NCBI RefSeq assembly: GCF_022968135.1
Contig: NZ_JALJRA010000024.1
Span: 1-62,214, forward strand
DNA: 62,214 nucleotides
Source: Pseudorhizobium tarimense
Lineage (GTDB): Bacteria; Pseudomonadota; Alphaproteobacteria; Rhizobiales; Rhizobiaceae
Direction of reading: 5' to 3'
Notes under the pieces: generated by a model
Seen by the model: the letters and a program-made list of their open reading frames with translations, nothing else
What the model was told of the DNA's origin: nothing
The model's database searches: none
Program-made: the position numbers and the translations under genes
Part shown: positions 1 to 8,002 of the stretch, one piece after another
How the letters are laid out: every line of letters starts with the position of its first letter
Numbering within the stretch: the stretch's first letter is position 1

Positions 1-79
1 GCATGCGCTGAAGACGCTCTGGGCCGAGGGGACGGCAAGGACGCTGGAGCTCTATCTCGAGGATGCTCTGGTCAGATAA
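1..79 (+). CDS. C-terminal fragment of a probable polyol dehydrogenase
   Basis: Only the last 25 codons are in the window, read in frame 2 and ending at TAA 77-79. The visible tail (LKTLWAEG...LELYLE) resembles the C-terminus of mannitol/fructuronate-type long-chain dehydrogenases. That assignment leans mainly on context, because in rhizobia a mannitol dehydrogenase gene is followed by a HAD phosphatase and an FGGY kinase, as here. Too little sequence remains for a firm identity. It would be the upstream member of the same operon as the next two genes. Confidence 0.4.
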   Translation, partial: HALKTLWAEGTARTLELYLEDALVR

Positions 80-101
80 CGGGGTGAGGGTGGTGGAAGC
101 A

Positions 102-800
102 ATGCGGCCGCTGGTGATTTTCGATTGCGATGGGGTGCTGGTCGACAGCGAGCCTCTTTCGGTTCAGGTCCTGGTGGAGGCGCTCAGCCGCCGCGGCGTC
201 GTCGTCAGTGAGGACGAGGCCTATGAACGGTTCCTCGGCCGAAGCCTATCGACGGTGGCGCAGATCCTGCACGACGATTTCGACCACAGTATCGATGCGG
301 CCTTCCTCGAGGATCTTCGCCATCACCTTTACGAACGCTTTCGCCGTGAGCTGCAGCCGGTGGCGGGTATCGCCGATGTGCTGGACGCCCTTGACTGCGA
401 AAAATGCGTGGCATCCTCCAGCCAGCCCGAGCGCATTCGGCTTTCGCTTTCGCTGACGGGGCTCCTGCAGCGGTTCGAGCCGCACATCTTCAGCGCCTCG
501 ATGGTGGCACAGGGCAAGCCGGCACCGGACCTTTTCCTGCATGCGGCCAGTTCGATGGGGGTGGATCCTTCCTCCTGTATCGTGATCGAGGACAGTCCTG
601 CCGGCATCGAGGCGGCGCAGCGGGCCGGCATGGCCGTCTTCGCCTTTGTCGGCGGATCGCATGCCACAGCCCCAGGGTACAGCGAGCGCGTGACGGCGCT
701 TGCACCGGACGTCGTATTTGACGCCATGCCGGAATTGCTCCACCTTGTCCGCAAACACAGAGAGGGGTCCAAAGGGCGCCGTGCCCATCGCGCCGTGTGA
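102..800 (+). CDS. HAD-superfamily phosphatase (beta-phosphoglucomutase/phosphoglycolate-phosphatase-like)
   Basis: A 232-residue cytosolic HAD hydrolase. All four HAD motifs are visible: the nucleophile motif FDCDGVLVDSE at residues 6-16, the Ser motif in ASSSQPERIR, the Lys of GKPAPDLF, and the acidic motif VIEDSPAGIEAA. The cap between motifs I and II is the alpha-helical type. I chose the ATG at 102 because it puts the first motif at the usual distance from the N-terminus and follows a purine-rich GAGGGTGGTGGA stretch; an in-frame upstream start at 63 overlaps the preceding gene. Its place between a polyol dehydrogenase and a sugar kinase suggests removal of phosphate from a sugar phosphate by-product. 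The substrate cannot be read from sequence. Confidence 0.85.
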   Translation: MRPLVIFDCDGVLVDSEPLSVQVLVEALSRRGVVVSEDEAYERFLGRSLSTVAQILHDDFDHSIDAAFLEDLRHHLYERFRRELQPVAGIADVLDALDCEKCVASSSQPERIRLSLSLTGLLQRFEPHIFSASMVAQGKPAPDLFLHAASSMGVDPSSCIVIEDSPAGIEAAQRAGMAVFAFVGGSHATAPGYSERVTALAPDVVFDAMPELLHLVRKHREGSKGRRAHRAV

Positions 801-853
801 GGCGGGCGGGAACGGTCACAAGGGCACCAGGCGGGCAGGGGAAACACGTCCTG

Positions 854-2434
854 ATGCGAGATCACGTCGTTGCGGTCGATATCGGCACGGCCAGCGCCCG
901 CGCCGGCGTGTTTGACCGCAGCGGTCGGCTTCTTGCGCGTGCCAAGCACTCGATCGTAATGCAGAGGCCGGCGACGAACCATGCGGAGCATGACTCGGAA
1001 GACATCTGGCGCTCGGCCTGCCAGGCCGTCCGTGAGGCGCGCTCGGATGCAGGGATCGCGGCGGAGCAGGTGGCTGCCATCGGCTTCGACGCCACCTGTT
1101 CCTTGGTTGCACGCGACCGGGAAGGGCGGCAGCTGACCGTCTCGACCACCGGTGAAGATCGCTTCGATACGGTGGTGTGGCTGGACCATCGTGCGATTGC
1201 CGAGGCCGGGGAGCTTTCGGCGCACGGACATCCTGTACTGGACTTCTCCGGTGGCTCGCTCTCTCCGGAAATGGAGATGCCGAAGCTGATGTGGCTGAAG
1301 CGCCACCTGCCGCAGACATGGGCGCGCGCCGGCTACTTCTTCGATCTTGCGGATTTCATGACCTGGAAGGCCACCGGCTCGTCCGCCCGCTCCCGCTGCA
1401 CTGTGACCGCCAAATGGAATTATCTGGCGCATGAGACGCCGGGCTGGCGACCGGATTACCTGGCACAGGCAGGGCTCGAAGACCTGCTGGAGCGGGCAAG
1501 CCTGCCTGCCGGCACAATCAATGCCGGCGACAGCATCGGGACGCTCTCGCTGGAGGCGGCGCGTGACCTCGGCCTGGATACCGAGTGCCGGGTGTCCGCC
1601 GGACTCATTGATGCCTATGCCGGTGCCTTCGGCGTTCTGGCCGGCGCCGGCGAGGGTAAGTCTCTGGAGCGCTCCGTTGCTCTGATCGGCGGCACCTCCA
1701 GCTGCATTGTCTCCTTTTCGTCGGAGGCAAAATCCGGCCGAAGCCTCTGGGGACCGTATTATGAGGCCGTTCTCCCAGGACACTGGCTCGTCGAGGGCGG
1801 TCAGTCCGCGACGGGTGCACTTCTCGATTACATCGTCCGGATGCATGCGGCGGGCGGTGAGCCCTCCGCCGAGCTGCTCGCACGTGTCGTCAAGCGTGTT
1901 CAGGAGTTGCGGGCGCAGCATGGCCCGAACCCGGCGTCCGACCTGCTCATCCTGCCGGATTTCCATGGCAACCGCTCACCGCTTGCCGATCCTCATGCCA
2001 TGGGCGTTGTCAGCGGCCTGACGCTCGATACCTCCTTCGACGGTCTCTGCCGCCTTTACTGGCGCACCTGCGTCGCCATCGCGCTCGGCATCCGGCATAT
2101 CCTGGAGACCATGAGCGGCTACGGCTATCGCTTCGAGGCGCTGCACCTGACCGGCGGGCATGTGCACAATCCACTGCTCGTCGAGCTCTATGCCGACGTG
2201 ACCGGCTGCACGGTGGTGATCCCCGAAACGGAAGACGCCGTGCTGCTCGGCACGGCGATGACCGCTGCCGCCGCCGGCGGGCTCTACGATAGCGTCGCTG
2301 CTGCCGGCGAGGGAATGGCGGCGAGTGACCGCGGGAGACAGCCCGATGCCGAGGCCGCTAAGCTCTATGAGCGGGATTACCGCCGCTTCCTTGCGATGAT
2401 CCGCCATCGTGCAGAGCTGCAGGCGATCTGCTAG
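854..2434 (+). CDS. FGGY-family carbohydrate (pentulose) kinase
   Basis: A 526-residue ATP-dependent sugar kinase. The N-terminal phosphate-binding motif VAVDIGTASARAGVFD sits at residues 4-19, the adenosine region LIGGTSSCIVSFS near the middle, and the C-terminal FGGY signature region LTGGHVHNPLLVELYADV near residue 435. The length and the ALLDYIV/ILPDFHGNRSP motifs fit the ribulokinase-like branch rather than classical xylulokinase; a separate xylB is present at 22.3 kb. The ATG at 854 is preceded by GGCAGGGGA, and earlier in-frame starts would overlap the HAD gene. It is probably co-transcribed with the HAD gene and the polyol dehydrogenase, where it would phosphorylate the ketose made from a sugar alcohol. 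Substrate specificity is inferred. Confidence 0.85.
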   Translation: MRDHVVAVDIGTASARAGVFDRSGRLLARAKHSIVMQRPATNHAEHDSEDIWRSACQAVREARSDAGIAAEQVAAIGFDATCSLVARDREGRQLTVSTTGEDRFDTVVWLDHRAIAEAGELSAHGHPVLDFSGGSLSPEMEMPKLMWLKRHLPQTWARAGYFFDLADFMTWKATGSSARSRCTVTAKWNYLAHETPGWRPDYLAQAGLEDLLERASLPAGTINAGDSIGTLSLEAARDLGLDTECRVSAGLIDAYAGAFGVLAGAGEGKSLERSVALIGGTSSCIVSFSSEAKSGRSLWGPYYEAVLPGHWLVEGGQSATGALLDYIVRMHAAGGEPSAELLARVVKRVQELRAQHGPNPASDLLILPDFHGNRSPLADPHAMGVVSGLTLDTSFDGLCRLYWRTCVAIALGIRHILETMSGYGYRFEALHLTGGHVHNPLLVELYADVTGCTVVIPETEDAVLLGTAMTAAAAGGLYDSVAAAGEGMAASDRGRQPDAEAAKLYERDYRRFLAMIRHRAELQAIC

Positions 2435-2490
2435 CGCTTGTTCCATCCGGTTCCTGCCCCTACATCCTGCCCGCCCACCAGGAGACGTCT

Positions 2491-3210
2491 ATGATCATCG
2501 AGGCCGCACGGCTTTCGCTTCTCAACCTTTTCGCCGCTGAAACGCGGGCCGTGTTCTGGAAGGTCTTAGGATTGACGATCCTGGTGCTCGTCGGTCTGTG
2601 GCTGGCGCTGCGCCAGACCTTCGTCTCGGTCATCTGGCCCTGGTTCGCTATCTATCTGCCGGACGTGCCGGACTGGGCGGGGTGGCTGACCTTCCTTACG
2701 GCGATCCTGGCGGGCGTGGGGCTGGCACTGGCGCTTGCGCTGCTGATTGCGCCCATCACGGCACTTATTGCCGGACTCTTCCTCGACGATGTCGCCGAGG
2801 TGGTGGAAAAGCGCGATTACCCGAACGAGACGCCGGGCAGGGCGATGCCGCTTGGCCAGGCGATCATTGGCTCTCTGCAGTTCCTCGGCGTCGTTATCGT
2901 CGGCAACATCGTTGCGCTGCTGCTCCTCTTCATTCCCGGCATCAACCTCGTCGCCTTCTTCCTGGTGAATGGTTATCTCCTCGGGCGAGAATTCTTCGAG
3001 TTCGCCGCCATGCGGTTCCGCCCGCCGCCGGAGGCGCGCGCCTTTCGCGCCAAGCACCGCTCGACGGTGTTTCTCGCTGGCCTGCTGATTGCCGGCTTCC
3101 TGGCGATCCCGATCGTCAACCTGCTGACGCCGCTCTTTGCCGCCGGGCTGATGGTGCACCTGCACAAGTTGATCTCAAGGCGCGACCCGGCTTTCGCCTC
3201 GATGCGGTGA
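2491..3210 (+). CDS. EI24/CysZ-like inner-membrane protein
   Basis: A 239-residue polytopic membrane protein with hydrophobic segments near residues 25-45, 68-95, 130-160 and 195-225. The arrangement, including the GLFLDDVAEVVEKRDYP segment after the second helix and the RPPPEARAFRAKHR loop, is that of the EI24 domain family, which includes the sulfate transporter CysZ. The rhizobial members are uncharacterised and transport of sulfate should not be assumed. The start follows CAGGAGACGTCT. It is a single gene between the sugar-kinase operon and recQ. Confidence 0.8.
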   Translation: MIIEAARLSLLNLFAAETRAVFWKVLGLTILVLVGLWLALRQTFVSVIWPWFAIYLPDVPDWAGWLTFLTAILAGVGLALALALLIAPITALIAGLFLDDVAEVVEKRDYPNETPGRAMPLGQAIIGSLQFLGVVIVGNIVALLLLFIPGINLVAFFLVNGYLLGREFFEFAAMRFRPPPEARAFRAKHRSTVFLAGLLIAGFLAIPIVNLLTPLFAAGLMVHLHKLISRRDPAFASMR

Positions 3211-3317
3211 AGGCGCGGTAGCCGAGGGGCGATGATCTGTTGATGCCGGGCGCTGCGGCTCCCGGAATAGCGTTGCATGGGGTATGGATGCGGATCGCTC
3301 CGCTTAGAAAGAGACCT

Positions 3318-5177
3318 ATGCCTTCATTCACCAACACCACCGCGGCCCTGTTTGACGGTGAGCGGCCGAAGGATCCGCGAGCGGTCCTGAAGCAGGTGTA
3401 TGGCTATGATGGCTTCCGCGGAAAACAGGCCGCCGTGGTCGAGCGTGTCGTTGCCGGTGGCGATGCGGTTGTTCTCTTTCCCACGGGCGCCGGCAAGTCT
3501 CTTTGCTATCAAATCCCGGCACTTTGCCGCGACGGCGTCGGTATCGTCGTTTCGCCGCTTATTGCGCTGATGCGCGACCAGGTGGAGGCCTTGAAGCAGC
3601 TCGGGGTGCAGGCTGCGGCGCTGAACTCTTCGCTGTCGACCGAGGAGTTCGCCGAGGTCCGTCAGTCGCTTCGGCAGGGCACCCTCGATCTTCTCTATGT
3701 GACGCCGGAGCGCATCGTGACGCCGGGCTTCCGGGAGCTGATTGGTGGGGTAAAGATCGCGTTGTTCGCCATCGACGAAGCGCACTGCGTCAGCCAGTGG
3801 GGTCATGACTTCCGCCCTGAATACCGGGAGCTTGGCCGGCTGGCGGAGCTTTATCCCGGCGTGCCGCGCATGGCGCTGACGGCGACGGCCGATCCGCACA
3901 CCCGCGACGACATCATCGACCGGCTGGGACTGCATTCGGCCGAGGCGTTCACCACCTCCTTCGACCGGCCGAACATCGCCTACGAGATCGTCGAGCGTGA
4001 CCAGCCGCGCCAGCAGCTGCTGCGGTTTCTCTCCCGTCACAAGGGGTCGAGCGGCATAGTCTACTGCCTGTCGCGCGCCAAGGTGGAGGAAACTGCGGAG
4101 TGGCTGGATGCCCAAGGCATACGAGCGCTCGCCTATCATGCCGGCATGGATCGCGCCGTCCGCGATGCCAACCAGGATGCCTTCCTGAAAGAGGAGGGTC
4201 TCTGCCTCGTGGCCACCGTGGCGTTCGGCATGGGCATCGACAAGCCGAACGTCCGTTACGTCGCTCACCTCGACCTCCCGGGTTCCGTCGAGGCCTATTA
4301 CCAGGAGACGGGACGGGCGGGGCGCGACGGCCTGCCGTCAGAAGTCTGGATGGCCTATGGGATGACCGACGTCATCCAGCGCGGGCGAATGATCGATGGC
4401 GGCCAGTCGAGTGAGGAGGTGAAGCGCGTCGAGCGCGCGAAGCTGAATGCGCTCCTCGGCATCTGCGAAACCGCCGGCTGCCGGCGGCAGGCGATCCTCT
4501 CGCATTTCGGCGAGGCGCATCCCGGCAACTGCGGCAATTGCGACACCTGTCTGAAGCCGGTGGAGACGTGGGATGGAACGGAAGCGGCGATCAAAGCGCT
4601 CGCCGCGATCTATCGCACCGGCGAGCGGTTCGGCACCGGCCACCTGATCGACGTGCTGACCGGCAACGAAAACGAGAAGACCATCCGCTTCAGCCATGTC
4701 GACATGCCGGTGTTCGGCGCGGGCAAAGACCATCCGCCGAAGACATGGCAGTCCGTTTATCGGCAGTTGCTGGCGGCCGGCCTCGTCAGCGTTGACCACG
4801 AGGCCTTCGGCGCGTTGAAGCTCGGGCCGGATGCGCGATCGGTGTTCCGGCGCGAGCGGGAGGTTCGCTTTCGCAAGGATCGGCCCAAGGCGAGCAAGTC
4901 ATCAAGAGGGGCGTCTTCCTCTGCCGGCGCAAGTCGCTCTGCATTGGAGGGGGCGGACGCGGAGCTTTTCGAGGCACTGCGGCGGACGCGGCTGGAGATT
5001 GCGAAGTCCCTGGAGGTTCCGCCCTACGTGGTCTTTCCCGACACCACGCTCGTGGCCTTCGCCACCAGCCGGCCGACATCCCGCGACGCACTGCTCGGCA
5101 TCTCCGGCGTCGGGCAGTCGAAGCTCGAGCGCTATGGCGACGATTTTCTCGAGGTCATCCGCTCATTTGAGCGGTAA
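3318..5177 (+). CDS. recQ: ATP-dependent DNA helicase RecQ
   Basis: A 619-residue superfamily-2 helicase of RecF-pathway repair. In order: Walker A FPTGAGKSLCYQIPAL (residues ~53-68), DEAH box IDEAHCVSQWGHDFRPEY, motif III ALTATAD, helicase C domain with motif VI YQETGRAGRDGLPS, a zinc-binding RQC region with four Cys (CETAGCRRQ...CGNCDTC), a winged helix, and a C-terminal HRDC domain (residues ~540-619). The length matches E. coli RecQ. The ATG at 3318 is preferred over an upstream in-frame ATG at 3240 because family proteins start shortly before the GYDGFRGKQ motif and AGAAAGAGA lies just upstream. It ends 12 bp from the stop of convergent nth. Confidence 0.97.
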   Translation: MPSFTNTTAALFDGERPKDPRAVLKQVYGYDGFRGKQAAVVERVVAGGDAVVLFPTGAGKSLCYQIPALCRDGVGIVVSPLIALMRDQVEALKQLGVQAAALNSSLSTEEFAEVRQSLRQGTLDLLYVTPERIVTPGFRELIGGVKIALFAIDEAHCVSQWGHDFRPEYRELGRLAELYPGVPRMALTATADPHTRDDIIDRLGLHSAEAFTTSFDRPNIAYEIVERDQPRQQLLRFLSRHKGSSGIVYCLSRAKVEETAEWLDAQGIRALAYHAGMDRAVRDANQDAFLKEEGLCLVATVAFGMGIDKPNVRYVAHLDLPGSVEAYYQETGRAGRDGLPSEVWMAYGMTDVIQRGRMIDGGQSSEEVKRVERAKLNALLGICETAGCRRQAILSHFGEAHPGNCGNCDTCLKPVETWDGTEAAIKALAAIYRTGERFGTGHLIDVLTGNENEKTIRFSHVDMPVFGAGKDHPPKTWQSVYRQLLAAGLVSVDHEAFGALKLGPDARSVFRREREVRFRKDRPKASKSSRGASSSAGASRSALEGADAELFEALRRTRLEIAKSLEVPPYVVFPDTTLVAFATSRPTSRDALLGISGVGQSKLERYGDDFLEVIRSFER

Positions 5178-5189
5178 CCGGCGGGACTG

Positions 5190-5969
5190 CTATTCGGCGG
5201 CATCGCCAATCCGCTGCGGCGGTAGTTCAACCAGCGGCGCTGGTACGTCGCAGGTCTTCTCCGGTGATTTACACAGGTCGGCGATGACGCAGTGCTCGCA
5301 TTCAGGCTTGCGCGCCTTGCAGGTGTAGCGGCCGTGCAGGATCAGCCAGTGATGCGCATGGAAGAGGTAGGGCTTCGGAATGACCTTCAGGAACCGCTCC
5401 TCCACCTCGTCCGGCGTCTTGCCTGGCGCCATCAGAAGGCGGTTGCCGATACGGAAGACGTGGGTGTCGACGGCAAGCGTCGGGATGCCGAAGGCCATGG
5501 ACATTACCACGTTGGCCGTCTTGCGCCCCACACCCGGCAGCGTCACCAGTTCCTCTCGCGTCTTCGGAACCTCGCCGCCGAAATCGGAGATCAGCTTCTC
5601 CGACAGGGCGATGACGTTTTTTGCCTTGTTGCGGTAGAGCCCGATTGTCTTGATGTATTGCGTGACCCCTTCCTCGCCGAGCGCCAGCATCTTCTCCGGC
5701 GTATCGGCGATCTTGAACAGCGCCCGGGTCGCCTTGTTGACGCCGGCATCGGTTGCCTGGGCCGAAAGCGCCACGGCAACAAGCAGGGTGAAGGGATTGC
5801 TGTGCTCCAGTTCCCCCTTCGGCTCCGGCCGCTGGGCAGAAAAGCGGCGGAAGATCCCCTCCATTTCCGCCTTCGAATAGCGGCTGCGGATATGCCTGCG
5901 GGCGCGGCTTCCCGCCGCATTTGACTTTTGTGAAGAAGCGGTGCTGGATTTGCTTTTCGGAATGGCCAT
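5190..5969 (-). CDS. nth: endonuclease III
   Basis: A 259-residue bifunctional DNA glycosylase/AP lyase that removes oxidised pyrimidines. The helix-hairpin-helix LPGVGRKTANVVMS carries the catalytic Lys, followed by the catalytic Asp in LAVDTHVFRI. The C-terminal 4Fe-4S cluster motif C-X6-C-X2-C-X5-C (CKARKPECEHCVIADLC) is complete. The N-terminus has a ~45-residue basic, Ser/Ala-rich extension (SKSSTASSQKSNAAGSRARR) ahead of the conserved core, which is common in rhizobial Nth. I chose the ATG at 5969; an earlier in-frame ATG at 6005 would cover the intergenic gap to the divergent DUF2244 gene. Convergent with recQ. Confidence 0.96.
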   Translation of the reverse strand: MAIPKSKSSTASSQKSNAAGSRARRHIRSRYSKAEMEGIFRRFSAQRPEPKGELEHSNPFTLLVAVALSAQATDAGVNKATRALFKIADTPEKMLALGEEGVTQYIKTIGLYRNKAKNVIALSEKLISDFGGEVPKTREELVTLPGVGRKTANVVMSMAFGIPTLAVDTHVFRIGNRLLMAPGKTPDEVEERFLKVIPKPYLFHAHHWLILHGRYTCKARKPECEHCVIADLCKSPEKTCDVPAPLVELPPQRIGDAAE

Positions 5970-6012
5970 ATGGCTTCTATAGCCAGCCCCTGCCAAGGAA
6001 AGCAACGTGGAG

Positions 6013-6489
6013 ATGTCCGAGGATCAGACGGTCTTTGCGGCCGAGCTCACACCTTATCGTTCGCTTGGACGGAAGGGCTTTCATGTTCTGCTGGCGCTTT
6101 CCGGCGCCGTTTGCCTCCTCTACGGCATCTTCTTCATAGCCACCGGCGCTTGGCCGGTGGGCTTCTTCTTCGGGCTGGATTTCCTGCTGCTCTATATCGC
6201 CTTCCGCGTAAGCTACCGCTCCGGCCGTGCACGGGAAGAGGTGACCGTTTCGCGCACCCGACTCTCCATCCGCAAATTCTCCCCGGCGGGGCGGATGGTG
6301 GAGCACCGCTTCAACCCCTTCTGGGCCCGCTTCCGGGTCAACTGGCACGACGAGTTCGGCATCACGGCAATGTATGTGACCGGCGAGGGGCGCTTTACCG
6401 ATATCGGCTCGTTCCTCAACCCCGATGATCGCGAAAGCTTTGCCAAGGCATTCCGCAGTGCTCTCGCGACGGTCACTCAAAGGCTTTGA
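6013..6489 (+). CDS. DUF2244 domain membrane protein
   Basis: A 158-residue protein with two hydrophobic segments close together (ALSGAVCLLYGIFFIATGAW and FFFGLDFLLLYIAF, residues ~28-62) followed by a soluble C-terminal half containing the conserved YRSGRAREEV and LNPDDRESFAKAF. This is the architecture of DUF2244 proteins, which are widespread in alphaproteobacteria with no assigned function. An AAGGAAA sequence upstream would serve either a GTG at 6007 or the ATG at 6013; I took the ATG. Divergent from nth with about 40 bp between them. Confidence 0.8.
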   Translation: MSEDQTVFAAELTPYRSLGRKGFHVLLALSGAVCLLYGIFFIATGAWPVGFFFGLDFLLLYIAFRVSYRSGRAREEVTVSRTRLSIRKFSPAGRMVEHRFNPFWARFRVNWHDEFGITAMYVTGEGRFTDIGSFLNPDDRESFAKAFRSALATVTQRL

Positions 6490-6556
6490 CGGCTGCAAGA
6501 AACGGGTGGCGCGGCGGGCTTCTCCGTATCATTCTCCCGGGCAAAGGAGAGACGCG

Positions 6557-7447
6557 ATGAACGCACTTGCCCAGATCGCAGAACCTGCACTCGATGTAAC
6601 GCCGGAAGGCAGCGATTACGAGATCGTGCGCCAGGTGATCGAGCTCATCACGCTCGACTACCGTGCGCAGCCGTCGCTGGAAAGCATCGCGGCCGAACTC
6701 GGTCGGTCGCCGACACAGTTGCAGAAGGTCTTCACCCGGTGGGCGGGACTGTCGCCCAAGGCGTTCCTGCAGGCGGTCACCATCGACCATGCTAAGCGGC
6801 TACTGCTCAAGGAAGGCCTCCCGCTACTCGAGGCGTCTTATGAAGTCGGTCTCTCTGGTCCCGGACGACTGCACGATCTTTTCGTAACCCATGAAGCCAT
6901 GTCGCCCGGTGAATGGAAGGCCCGTGGCGGCGGGCTCACCATCCGTTACGGCTTCCACCCATCGCCCTTCGGGATTGCGCTGGTGATGGCGACGGATAGA
7001 GGGCTCGCCGGTCTCGCCTTCTCGGATCTTGGCGGCGAACGTGCCGCCCTTGACGACATGACCTGCCGCTGGCCAAATGCCGCCTATGTTGAGGATCTTG
7101 AAGCCACCGCACCCTATGTCCGCCGTATCTTCGATCGTGCCCAATGGTCGTCTGAGCAGCCGCTGAAGGTCGTGCTCATCGGCTCGGACTTCCAGGTGCG
7201 CGTCTGGCAGAGCCTGTTGAAGATCCCCTTCGGCAAGGCGGTGACTTACTCCGACGTCGCCCGCGAGATTGGTCAGCCAACTGCCAGCCGCGCCGTCGGC
7301 GCCGCCATCGGCCGCAACCCCATCTCCTTCGTTGTCCCCTGCCACCGGGCGCTCGGCAAGAGCGGCGCACTGACGGGTTACCATTGGGGGCTGACGCGCA
7401 AGCGGGCGATACTGGGGTGGGAGTCGGGGGCGGCTGAGATGCGCTAG
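6557..7447 (+). CDS. AraC-type HTH fused to O6-methylguanine-DNA methyltransferase (Ada-like, no N-Ada domain)
   Basis: A 296-residue fusion. Residues ~20-110 are an AraC-family helix-turn-helix (LESIAAELGRSPTQLQKVFTRWAG...SYEVGLSGPGRLHDLFV). Residues ~125-290 are the methyltransferase: ribonuclease-like N-lobe, then LLKIPFGKAVTYSDVAREIG and the active-site motif FVVPCHRAL, where the Cys takes the alkyl group irreversibly, followed by GALTGYHWGLTRKRAIL. The zinc-binding N-Ada domain of E. coli Ada (the phosphotriester sensor) is absent, so the activation signal must differ. The start follows AAAGGAGAGACGCG. Sometimes annotated ada. Confidence 0.9.
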   Translation: MNALAQIAEPALDVTPEGSDYEIVRQVIELITLDYRAQPSLESIAAELGRSPTQLQKVFTRWAGLSPKAFLQAVTIDHAKRLLLKEGLPLLEASYEVGLSGPGRLHDLFVTHEAMSPGEWKARGGGLTIRYGFHPSPFGIALVMATDRGLAGLAFSDLGGERAALDDMTCRWPNAAYVEDLEATAPYVRRIFDRAQWSSEQPLKVVLIGSDFQVRVWQSLLKIPFGKAVTYSDVAREIGQPTASRAVGAAIGRNPISFVVPCHRALGKSGALTGYHWGLTRKRAILGWESGAAEMR

Positions 7448-7479
7448 CGGCGCTTACCCCTTTGTGCCAAGATGAGATC

Positions 7480-7716
7480 ATGAAAAGCAGCTTCGATCTT
7501 TCTGACGATTTGGCGCGCCGTATCGACCTCTTGGCCGAGCGGACGCGGCTGACTCGCGGGCAGATCATAGAAGAAGCGCTGTCCCATGGCCGCTCGCTTG
7601 CTTGGCAGGAAAAGTGGATCAGCGGTGTACGAGTTGGGGTCTCTGACGCCGATGGCCGCAATTTTGCCACGGATGAGGATATCGCTGCGGTGCTGAACAA
7701 ATATAGTCCTGGATAG
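7480..7716 (+). CDS. ribbon-helix-helix antitoxin (ParD/CopG-like)
   Basis: A 78-residue protein. Residues 1-45 form a ribbon-helix-helix DNA-binding domain (SFDLSDDLARRIDLLAERTRLTRGQIIEEAL), and the C-terminal tail (GVSDADGRNFATDEDIAAVLNKY) is acidic, as expected for the toxin-wrapping part of a type II antitoxin. It lies 5 bp upstream of a RelE/ParE-type toxin gene that is broken by a frameshift, so it is probably an orphaned antitoxin. The ribosome site before ATG 7480 is weak. A TTG start at 7462 is possible but adds nothing conserved. Confidence 0.75.
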   Translation: MKSSFDLSDDLARRIDLLAERTRLTRGQIIEEALSHGRSLAWQEKWISGVRVGVSDADGRNFATDEDIAAVLNKYSPG

Positions 7717-7721
7717 TTTCG

Positions 7722-8002
7722 GTGCAGGTTCTCTGGACCCGCCGCTATCTCGAAGAGCTTGAAGCTATCGGCGACTATACCGCTGAACGAAATCCCAGTG
7801 CGGCTGGTCGCATCGTGAGGGAGATCCACTCAAAGACAGCTTCACTCCTTGCGGGTCCATTGGAAGACCGGGCGACATCGATGGAACGCACGAACTTGTT
7901 GTGCCCGGCACAACTTACGTCGTTGCGTATCGGGTCGTTGATGATCGTGTCGAAGTCCTGTTTGTTCAGCATGGCGCTCGGCTGTGGGCAGATGAAATCT
8001 AG
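7722..8002 (+). pseudogene. ParE/RelE-family toxin, frameshifted
   Basis: Starts with GTG as VLWTRRYLEELEAIGDY, the typical opening of ParE/RelE toxins. After codon ~45 the family sequence continues only in another frame, as IGRPGDIDGTHELVVPGTTY and then AYRVVDDRVEVLFVQHGARLW, ending at TAG 8000-8002. Moving from the first frame to the second needs one missing base near 7857-7861 (CCATTGGAAG, where CCAATTGGAAG would keep frame). With that base restored the product is 93 residues, the normal size. As it stands, the reading frame runs on to 8045 with unrelated residues. The 3' end overlaps the stop of the convergent SorC-type regulator by 3 bp. Confidence 0.75.

Noticed and set aside
329..1966. 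Long minus-strand open frame of 545 codons opposite the HAD and kinase genes
   Set aside because: It is a GC-rich antisense shadow; both plus-strand genes beneath it have clear family motifs and the antisense product has none.
5159..5174. CCGCTC / GAGCGG hairpin at the end of recQ as a terminator
   Set aside because: It overlaps the last recQ codons and has no T-run on either strand, so it is too weak to call.
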